A stretch of 64,000 nucleotides of DNA from Arthrobotrys musiformis. Its lineage: Eukaryota; Ascomycota; Orbiliomycetes; Orbiliales; Orbiliaceae. The notes beneath the pieces were generated by a model. That model saw only the letters and a list, made by a program, of their open reading frames with translations. It ran no database searches and was not told where the DNA came from. Within the stretch, counting starts at the first letter, position 1; each line of letters starts with the position of its first letter. The stretch covers positions 1,364,001 through 1,428,000 of the forward strand of contig JAVHJL010000007.1 of assembly GCA_036971715.1 (NCBI GenBank), in the 5' to 3' direction. The position numbers were made by a program, and so were the translations under genes. Below, piece after piece: positions 11,029-20,749 of the stretch.

Positions 11029-13784
11029 ATGCAGGCCTTAGAAAAATTAAAGGCTGTTCAACAGGCGGAGAACCGCCGCATTTCTGATCAGAATATTGTT
11101 ATGAAAATGGCAGCAGAGGTCAAGGCCTCGCTTTTGTTCCAGTTCAATTGGGCTGAAATGCTGATGTCGGCCCCTGTGGCTATTAACTGTATGGGTGGAT
11201 GCTTCATTGCTAGCTCATCTAAGGCAGCATCCGCGCAGTTTCCCGATACGATGGGTGGTAAACTTGTGTATGCTTATCTTATTCGGCTTCTCCAGATCCT
11301 CCACCCCAAGCAGTTCACAAACTAACGCGGTCTGGATTGAATATAGGGTACGAACTTTGAGAGGGAACCTCGTTCAGGTCAGCAATCTCGGGACTACCGC
11401 CTTTCTGACTGCCGATACCAGAATGACTGTTATTCACCAACGATCGACTCTAATTCTAACAACGGTATGGTTTCCCTTCTATTAAAGACGAGACTATGTC
11501 AATGAAACCAATGGAGTATGTTTTATATGTGCGGAACTAACATGGGGCGGACCATGATCTAGATACAATCTTTAATGGCCACTTTATCGGCGCCATCATT
11601 CGATCAAGTAGCAGCAAAGAACGCGAGTATCATCATGGAAGAACTTCGACAAGCTGCCCAGGACTCTTGCGCCGATGCCAAGGCAGTTGACGATAAATTT
11701 AACACCTGGCTCCAGTATGTGATGGACTTCCATACCGCCTGCGTGAATTTGCAATCTACGAATGTAGGCGACATCGAAAAGAACACCCAGGCTATCGAGA
11801 GCCAGAAGAAAATTCTAGAGAGGCAAGAAGAAGTTACCGCAAACGCTAAGAAAACCATCGAAAAATTCGGGGAGGTATTAGACGAAACTAAAAGCGCGTT
11901 TGTTGAAGCATCGAAAGCCATCCCTGGCGGGTACGTTACAAGCTTTCCAAGAGCGTGCAGTCACTGTACAGTTCTATTCTAAGATTATAACAATAGGTGG
12001 AATCTTGTCGGACAAGACCTCGCAAGGACGTTGTCTGGTGCCGTTCCCGGTGTTATAAGTGCAGCTGTAACTGTTGGCGTGCATAATCTGACCGGCGGCG
12101 CGGTCGCCGCTGTGGGAACCGCTGGATTGAATTATCTCTCTAATAGGGAGGAGGCGAAAGTCGCTAAGGCTGCTGCCAAGCCTGTTGATCCGCCGATGTA
12201 TGTCAGCTGGATCGCCACCGTTATGGTGCCGGTTGGCATGCTCAAGACGATTCTTGACGGCAGCAATGGTGGTATAGATTGGAAACCCACAGAAACGCCT
12301 ACACTGCTTAACGTGATAATTCAAACACTTGAGAAAAATAAGGAGAGTGTCGGGGGAAAGGCGCCTGACGAAGCAGCCTTGGATTTATCCGCAGACGATG
12401 AGCTGAGGAGGATTATCTCGGTTTGTTTAAGGGTGTGTTTGTTCATATTCTGGGCTCGTCGTAGGGAAGGGCTATTGACTAACTATCTTTGAAGGTAGCA
12501 AAGGAAATTGATACTAAGTTCAAGGACAAACCGACTCCGGAGCCAGCCGCGCTTGGGCCAACGGACCCGAATGTATCAAAGTGGAAGAAGGATTTTAACA
12601 GCCAGTATGAAAGCGCGGTCAAGCTACAAGCGGTGGCAAAAGCAATGCCGGGAACCCCCACGAATGACGTAAGTCGGCTTCTAAGCGTATCTTTTGTCGA
12701 CCCTAATTTCTAAACCGATAAACGTTTAGATGCCGACTATAGTCGCCAACCCCGTTGCAACGAGTATGAGCAAGGAAGATGCGGAGACTAGCCGTGTTCT
12801 GCTCGAGTCTGCGACCCGTTGCCTTAACATAAAGCAAGAGGCTCTAAATAACGCCCAGGCTCGTTACAGCGAAGCGAATACGCAGCTTGCAGGCTCAATC
12901 AAGGCGATGGGCGAGATACAAAAGTCTTTGTCGCTTTTGGAAGGTAGTAACGTCACTTTGGAGGCAGTCCAAAAAGTCTTAATGAATAGTATTAAATTAA
13001 TTGTCACGATGAAATCGAAGATATCGCAGCTGGTTCACTTTTTCAGTGCGCTCGCGGGTATTGTTGAGGTCACATCAAAGAGCTTAGTCAAGCCATTTAT
13101 TGACAAGACAGCACTGGCAACAGATACTCTTCTTGGGGGGTTCGGACTGCCTGACTTTCTGCGAACCTCGCTATTCCAAGGTGCCATTACTATATTTGGA
13201 CAGTTTTCTGTCTTTGCTGACATCGCAAAGATGTGGGTCCAATTATCTCAAGGAGAACCGGGATCGACGGCCAATATTATGCACGGCATCGCTTTGGCCG
13301 AACAACTCGGGGTGCTTGTAGACAGAGACGATGATTCTGGCACGACAATGAAGGAGAAGAACAAAGAATTGGACGACTGGGCGAAGGAGACAACTGCCGT
13401 AATCAAGGGTTTTGTAGAAAAAGTAAGTCCTCAATATTTTATAACTGCCGGTGATAGAAGAATCCCCCCGCCTAACGTAAATCCAAATCTCAGACCCAGA
13501 AAAAGATCTCTGAAGGACTTGAAAGCCGAGTGAAGGAAATATCATCTGTTGCTGCCCTGCTACCAGCCCCGGCCGAAATGCGCAAAGCTATTACTAATGG
13601 TACTGCGCTCGCCGATGCCGCAATCAAGACAACCCAAAAAATAGAAAACCCGATCAAAATATCGGTAAGTTCTCGCAAAAAAAATTTCCACTTTCCTGAG
13701 CAACGATGCTGGTATAGTCATTTAGTTGTGCCTTTTGCTAATATGGTGTCAAATATTTAGCTCGATTCACTTGACGATTTCTAA
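11029..13784 (+). CDS. A-type coiled-coil membrane-active-like protein, copy 2 (727 aa)
   Basis: Eight exons keep one frame throughout: 11029-11257, 11364-11464, 11563-11930, 11997-12420, 12495-12668, 12730-13422, 13494-13664, 13761-13784. The protein aligns end to end with the gene at 2097-5020. Shared landmarks are the N-terminal hydrophobic motif APVAINCMGGCFIA (residues 48-61), LVQVSNLG in exon 2, the WQ/WK-K-DFN-QY segment ending PGTP in exon 5, and the long coiled coil with VLMNSI and LVKPFI in exon 6. The last exon encodes only LDSLDDF. The Gly/Ala-rich region in exon 4 (residues 233-275) differs from copy 1. No signal peptide is present. The exon fit and lack of stops argue that it is functional. 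Its biochemical role is unknown; pore formation is inference from architecture. Confidence 0.78.
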
Positions 13785-16700
13785 ACAAAGTGCTACTCCA
13801 AAACGATGATCCTGCGAGGCTCCTTCCTATAACAGGTCATATGGAGGTAGAATAAGAGTAGTTTGTGGCCATGGGTGCACCGGTGGGAGAGGGGGATGTT
13901 GGCGGAAAGTTGGAGATATTGAAGAGATATTGAAGATGCTGTCTGTTGTATATCTACGAATAAGTCAAGCCCTGGGATAATACACCCTGGTGGTCTGGAT
14001 GTGAGACAAAGTGACATATTCCAAACTTTTTTTCCAAAATATTAAATTTCTGCTTACCATTACGGGGTGTGCTCGCGGACGGCCGGGGTTGTCTCGCGTA
14101 TACCAGGGCTCGCCAGCCTCTGCTCAAATGTTTAATATGACGATATATCTAGCCAGTACGAATAACCAAGCTTCTAGAGGGGCGTGAACCCTCCCTCAAC
14201 GTATCCTCGACCGTTCGACATCAACTTCTTGGGGTCAATTCACATATGTCTTCCAGAAGCTGCTTGGCATACGCCGCTGGTACGATAGCGGCTTTCTCTT
14301 GCGAGTCTTCGGCATTAATCCCGTCGGCCTAACTACAGATTTCCCGAAAAAGGCAGAAAGTCATCCAGCTGAGTCGCCTCTATTTCAAAGGAAAAGCTTC
14401 CCCAATCCAGCGCCGAAACTTGGTAGTTTTAACAAATTAGTTGCTAGAGGCAACGAGACTTAACTCTAGCGTATGTTCGTATCTCTATATATTGCGGAAT
14501 CTAAACGGGCTACACACCCTAGTTGTTAGAAGAGAAATTAGCCCAAGATGGGAGATTAAGTAAAGATTTTAGAATTTTTTTATTAAGTATTTATTACAAA
14601 ACATATTTTTAAGAGAATAAATATTATTAATAATAATAAAATAAATTTTTTATATATTTTTAATTAATCTAAAATTTTATAAATTGTCTCTGAATCTTAA
14701 TTTTTATATTTAAGATAGTAAGTACATTTATTAAAGTGTATAAAAGATTTTAATTAAATATTATTAACTTAAAAAAATATTATTCTATCTGTATCATATG
14801 TATACGATAAGAAACCAAGGGTATATGGCATACAGCCTCATTCTTGTAGTAAATCGTGCAAACGCTCCGAAACCTTCTATGGGTACCCCAGGGGTTACCA
14901 CACCAAGTCTCCTTGAGTATATTGATTATTACCCAAGGGCCCTCGTTGCTAGTGTAATCTCGTGATTCTTGGCGACATTTACGTAGGAAGAGATTCGCGA
15001 GCCAAAACTGGTCGTTAGGCCCGTCTGATCGATTTTGCGTTTGCCAGGGCCTAGGGCCTGGTTTATTGACGAAGAATTGGAGCCATCCGCCCTGTGAAGC
15101 CACCAGGATCTTTCCTTTCTCAACCAATATATTCATTCCGCTTTAATGTTCTGTTGGTGGTTGCGTTTCTTCTGAGAGTGGTTTTCGTAGATCTGCCAGT
15201 CTCCCCATGGCAAATTGGCGAGCTTACTGTTTTGTCGGGTGTCCTTTTCGTAGATGTATTAGAGAGTAAGACCGCAACTTTGAGACATGTATGAGCCATG
15301 AAATTACCGGATCCTTAAACATGGTTGTATCCGCTGGCAACGGCTCCTTACCGCTAGGTGTTCGCTGGGTGTGCAATTTTTGCGAAATTCAATATTTCGG
15401 CTCTTCGCCACAGGTTTACATTCACGTTTCCGTATACTTCGCAAAAGATCCTACCGCTGTAAACTGAACCGGCACAACTCAAAAGCACAACGGCTCCGGT
15501 ACTAGTATGGAGATGCATTTTACGAACTGTGTTTCTGGAAGGTAGCTAATTTGGGGGGCCGCTTGAACGTCTGAGCAAAAATGAAAAAATAATGAGAAAA
15601 GTTAAACAGCGTAGAAAAAAAGAATGTAATTGCCGAGGCTTAAGCGCTTAAGGAGTGTCAATACTACTCAAATATTCTGGTTCCGTGCTGAAGCTGGAGA
15701 AGGAGGGAGCTCGGAGGAAGGTAAGAAGTCGACGAGATGTTAGAGATGGGAGTTCGAGCCCGGTGGAGAATGGTACATGGGGATGAAAAAGAAAAGGGCG
15801 CTTTCGAGGACTGTGGCTATAAAGGGGGATCCGGATTTCCAATTTTGGCATTTCAGTCTCCAGTCTCCGAGCTTAGCATTGAAGCCACTAACTATATCAG
15901 CGAAACGTTTTGCGATGAACTACCTAGGACAGTTGAAACAATTTATTGACAGACATGTTCGACAACTTGATTGATCTTTTCAATTCATATCAGATAGATA
16001 TCCCACCCATGAATGCATAAATCACGTAAAGGAGAGCTCGATACGATTCACCACCCCGTCTTGTTAGATAGCACCATGGCCTCATATCGAGCAGTATGCA
16101 CTTCGTTTATAACTACTTGACTTCGTTTCGTTTCGGCGGTGTGTGGCGCCATTATAGTGCTCACATTTCGAAATTTCCTTCCCCCGTCGCCTAGCCTATA
16201 TCAAAGACAAGCGTAGAAGAAGTGGATCAGGGCGTAGATATGATGGTCTGACAGTCTCGGGAGAGGGCTGGAGAATTATGTATTGTTGTATTCCAACCAA
16301 GGCACTAATGCATTTTGTACATACCTGGGGCGAAGAGAGGGCAGTGCCGGCTTGCCGAGGTTGCAATGGTTCAGTAACCTGCTCTAGAGGTAGGTAGTAG
16401 CGAGGTCTTGGCACCATGCTCCGTGGTTTATTACAGCATTATATTATACCTGCATGGATACATCGGAGGCCGCATATGTGCCTGTTCCTATCATGGAACA
16501 ACACTCGGGTAACTCGGTAGCTTTATTGTTTCCTGTACCACATGGTCTCGGTTCGGTTGTAAAACATGCAAGCTCAGACGACATTGACCTCGAATCTTCT
16601 CAATAAATCCATTCACCCCGTTGTACCCTATATTATATTTACGTAATCATAGTTCGCCGGCTGGGGCGAAGTGAGGAAAGTAACAGCTACGAGAAAGTTC

Positions 16701-18788
16701 CATCCAATTAGGTTTCTCTATAGCTCTATCGAGTCGCGAGTGCTTGTGGTTCGATTGCTTGGCCTGTCTGATGCAGCCGCATAGCGCTCTCTTTTTTCAG
16801 AGCATGTTGATAGTCGTCTGGTTATCTGGGCCGAAGCGTGTTCAGAGCCGCATACCACGTGACTTCGAAATTCCTCTAGCTACTTATATAGTGTGAAAGA
16901 GCTATTGCTTGGGCATCCTTAGTAGCAGAGCGATTTTGTGAGCCCGTTCCCGTTAAAGGAGTCCTGGGAACTAATACGTTCAGATCTAATGCTATGTCGT
17001 AATGGTTGGTTATAACGAAGACGTGTTGCCGACAGGCACCTTTTTCGGGAACCGGAGGTTCATTCTTTCGACGAGGTAATGAATTCGTCGAGTAAATGGA
17101 TGACCTCCAATTGAGTGCCCCAAGAAATCTTTGATACCCTCAAGCAGTACGTGATAGTTCGAGCCATCTTCGGTAAGTTTGGTGACTTCGTTGGGTACTC
17201 CCGGCGAAATCCTTATATCCCGCTACTTTAACTTACGATCCCGCGTCGAATCCATCCATCAATGATTTCTTCCTCCCCTAAATTTACAGAATAGGGGAAT
17301 AAGATACTTGCAGAACTGAGTTTTCTAAAGTTCTTCTATGACTATATTTACCCACCCCAAAATCAATCCCGACCCTACAAGATGATCTAAAGGCGGTGAT
17401 CGAATATCAAATTCAGGAGTAGTATTTCTACATTTATTTCTTATTTCAATAAGCGATATCCCCATTGGACCAGACACAGTAGCATCTGGTCTACGAGATA
17501 ACATTAGACCGGACAGGTTGAGGACTGCTTTTTGCTAAGGTGGCCCTGAGGGATGGCAACAGGACCCTCACATTGGCCTTTTGGATATTGGGCGATTTGT
17601 ACCCACGGACCATATCGTTAGCTACGTTAGCTATCGCCGTATGAAGGGAGCTGAGGGCTGACCTAAAAACGTGTTACCGTACACCAGCTGGCCAGCTCGC
17701 GTCGCTCGCGTCCGTTTTGCAAATTTGTCTCTTCTGTAAAAGATGCTGAAACCACCTCCGGCTACCTCTAGCGCCTGGTATCTTGGGCGCCCAAGAGGAA
17801 AAATTATTCATCTTGTTGGAAGTCGGCTCACCATTGCGTTGTTGCAACGCAATACTGGTATCAGTAAGCTCGGGAAATATGTATGGGAGGCCAAAACTGA
17901 CCAATTTGTTGGGGATAGATACTGGCAGCCTAGGCGGTTTCTGGGTTTTCTCCTAGCGCTAACGTCTCCTACTGCAGTTGTAGAGTACGGATATTGATAT
18001 AGGTGTATCTAAAAAAAATGGTAATAGGACCCGACGGCGTGTTGAGTTCATAGAACTGGTATAGTTAGGGCGGTCTACGGAATGCAATGCAACGGAACGG
18101 AACGCGCCGGACTTCGTGGCCGTGGACGGAATGGAATGCCTTAGAATAAAAGGGAAGGCAATAGGTCTGGGAAGGCTTACATAAACTTATCAGCAGAGTA
18201 GAAATGCCCCGCGACAATGCAATTAGCACACATACCCGTAGTATATACAAGTATATTTGCCGAAAACATTGACCTGAAAGCTTCCAAGTGGAAATCAATG
18301 CTTAGTCATCTGGTAACTTTGGTTAGTACGATAGTGCACACTCGTTAGGATTTTAGGATGGTTGGTCTATAGACGTCTACGGCCTGTAGCAGGCTGTGCT
18401 ATATGTATACAGCCGATATTATATATAGCCTGCAGGGTGTTACCAGTCCTGGTACGTCCGGCTCGACCACAAAATCACCCGAGCTGCAGGTTGAGGCAAA
18501 TCAATTGAAGAAACTGGGCTGGTGATGCTTAGGGAGCATCTCTCGACTCCAAAGTAGTCACGTTCATAGTCCCAAAGTTAGTTGTGAATCCCTTGTAGCG
18601 GTATAAAACATGAAATCGGTCGCACATGAGACAAAACCACGTCACCAGCCTTATAAACTGACCGTATCGATCGAAGAATGGCTCGAGCCCACGACTGACA
18701 CCGCGATCAATCAACGGCGCCCCGGCCAAGCTGAAGAAAGCCAAAAAAATCCAACTGTCAACGATCTAAACGTTAATTTCGTTTAATC
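13785..18788. other. 5-kb gene-poor stretch
   Basis: No gene can be supported. Reading frames here are short (up to 118 codons, 14780-15136 minus) and lack family features or plausible splice partners. The stretch includes the AT-rich block at 14560-14790 and, near 18075-18140, a GGAACGGAACG-like simple sequence. Confidence 0.4.
14560..14790. other. AT-rich block
   Basis: About 230 bp consists almost wholly of A and T (runs such as AATAATAATAAAATAAATTT) within DNA of ordinary composition. It could be a remnant of a mutated repeat (as from repeat-induced point mutation) or a simple-sequence expansion. No coding potential. Confidence 0.6.
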
Positions 18789-20192
18789 ATGTCCCTTGCG
18801 AGTCGGCTCGATTCCAGACCCAACCTCGGAGGCTGCTTCGCCACTGCCCCCTGCAGGACCTGCGGCGACACGCTTCAAATAATAAAAAGTAAGGTGGCTT
18901 CCTATACTCTCCCCGTCGGCATCCGGCCAAGCGCTTTGCACCGGGATTTCTATGACAACATCGAAATCAGCGAGAAGCCGGCGGTCATCGACGTGCACGA
19001 CCGTTACATTTGTTTGTGTGGAGACCTAGAGCCCCACATTCACTGCTTGCAGTGCTGGACGAAGCTTTTGAAGGAGCATAGAAAGTTACGAAAAGGAATT
19101 TTCGACGCCACTCCTCCAGGGTTAGTACCCAAGCCAATGGACTGGGAAACCGTCATAACCGCGATGCGAAACCACACCCCCGATCCGATAGGCTCGAATC
19201 TAGATCCCTGCCCCTGCAAATGTCCATCATTTTGCAAATCCATCATGCTCGCCAAGAGCCCTCTTGCGGTATTCCTCTCAGTTTTCGAAAGGAACGACTC
19301 CGACCCCCCATGCCCACACAGAACAGCCAGCTTCTCTACTCAGAAGAACAATCCAAATCTTTTGCCCAGGTCCTTTGCGAAGGGCTTCGCAACTGACACC
19401 ACCATGGGGAAAGGGTTGGGTTTGATATATGAACAACAAATTGGGCCTATGATTATCGCTAGAAGACATGATACACCGCTCACTATCCAAGGCCAACCAA
19501 ATTATGTGAAGTGGTTGATGAAGGCAAACTATGGTTCACCAGAAAAGGGATACATTTTCCCAGCTGGAGCTAGGGACGTCACTGTCACTACGCCTTTCGC
19601 CGCTTTTCTGGAACGTTATGGTCAGAACAATATCTGCCATAGCATATGCGGTAGTTACAGAGACCCCATCGAGTATTCATATTGCAGGTTGGTTGAATCT
19701 GGTGTTTTGATATGGATACTTGATATGGGCACGGTGGACGACTCTTGCTGTGGTAAATGTGACATCGACATGTTAATCATGACATTCGTTCATACGTTTG
19801 ATGGCGCAGACAGAATTCGAGATTTCTTAACCGGAGAACTCTATAACATGAATGCCGTTATGGGCAGGCAGAACATCTTATCCTTAGAAATTTGGAAAGC
19901 ATTTGTTCTACATGGTGCCTATGGCTTTTGTTGTCGACGGGCAGAAAACTTTTACCGCGCCACTCGAAATATGAATATTTGGATGTATTGTAACCCAGTG
20001 TACTACACTCATAAATGGGGCCAAGAGGAGGGTGTTATAGAGTTTGTGGAAGCCATGAATGATTTGTTCATGTCGAACGTGAAAGAAAGCCAGATGGCCG
20101 GCGAAGATGAAAATCAAGCTAGTGTCGATGAGATTGTTAGATTGATGATTGGGACTAGATTAGTGGATTTCTTACTTTGCTTCTGTGTCTAG
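18789..20192 (+). CDS. Cysteine-rich hypothetical protein, 467 aa
   Basis: A single open exon starting at an ATG. The N-terminal third is rich in Cys and His: CRTC (C22, C25), then CLCG (C75, C77), H83, H85 and CLQC (C86, C89), then a dense CPCKCPSFC cluster near residue 145. The spacing suggests one or two zinc-binding sites of unrecognised, possibly RING-like type. The C-terminal two thirds look globular, with further paired cysteines (CCGKC near 320, FCCRR near 380), and have no known catalytic motif. No signal peptide is visible. The end is uncertain: a further short exon after 20260 ending at a GTAAGT near 20340 is possible. I do not recognise a family. Confidence 0.6.
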   Translation: MSLASRLDSRPNLGGCFATAPCRTCGDTLQIIKSKVASYTLPVGIRPSALHRDFYDNIEISEKPAVIDVHDRYICLCGDLEPHIHCLQCWTKLLKEHRKLRKGIFDATPPGLVPKPMDWETVITAMRNHTPDPIGSNLDPCPCKCPSFCKSIMLAKSPLAVFLSVFERNDSDPPCPHRTASFSTQKNNPNLLPRSFAKGFATDTTMGKGLGLIYEQQIGPMIIARRHDTPLTIQGQPNYVKWLMKANYGSPEKGYIFPAGARDVTVTTPFAAFLERYGQNNICHSICGSYRDPIEYSYCRLVESGVLIWILDMGTVDDSCCGKCDIDMLIMTFVHTFDGADRIRDFLTGELYNMNAVMGRQNILSLEIWKAFVLHGAYGFCCRRAENFYRATRNMNIWMYCNPVYYTHKWGQEEGVIEFVEAMNDLFMSNVKESQMAGEDENQASVDEIVRLMIGTRLVDFLLCFCV

Positions 20193-20749
20193 CCATACAT
20201 ATGACCAATTGTGCCAATATTATTCTTTACTTCGAGGATCACATTTTGTCTTAAATCCAGAACCGATCGCATTCAAGAAGATCGACTAATCAGATTGAAT
20301 ACTAAGACTGATGAACCAGCAAACTTCAAAACGAGAAAAGTAAGTAATCTCCTGTAACGCTCAATATTCATCAATCTCTCGCACGACCGTGAAGTCTTCA
20401 AGTGTTTTGTTGCACTTCTCATGGAACGTACGAGAGCCTCTTGTTGGTTAGATTGCCTAAAATACGCTTATGCGATCAAAAGTATTGTATTTACTATCTT
20501 TGACGGTATTTTCAATTATTGAACTATTGCCAAACCTTTGAATTCTAAAATATCAAAACATTTTCAAATAAATTAGGGTAGGTCAGGTGGGAAGCCGTGT
20601 TAACTTGGCTGGCACCGCGAGACAAAGTCAGAGCACAAATATGTATTTTGACGTATTTCTAATCATTGGTTGGGTATATAAATTGCAGATGTTGGGAGGC
20701 TAAGAGGACTCATATATATAGGAATTGAAATTTATAAATTTAGATGAGA
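20193..20749. other. Convergent 3' intergenic region
   Basis: The 3' ends of the Cys-rich gene (plus) and the DUF7580-like/PNP gene (minus) face each other. A short frame at 20260-20340 could be an extra terminal exon of the former. Otherwise I see nothing. Confidence 0.35.

Noticed and set aside
14780..18000. Possible similarity between frames at 14780-15136 (minus) and 17674-17904 (minus), both with a CCAAAACTG core
   Set aside because: Shared words are too short and the protein frames do not align over more than a few residues.
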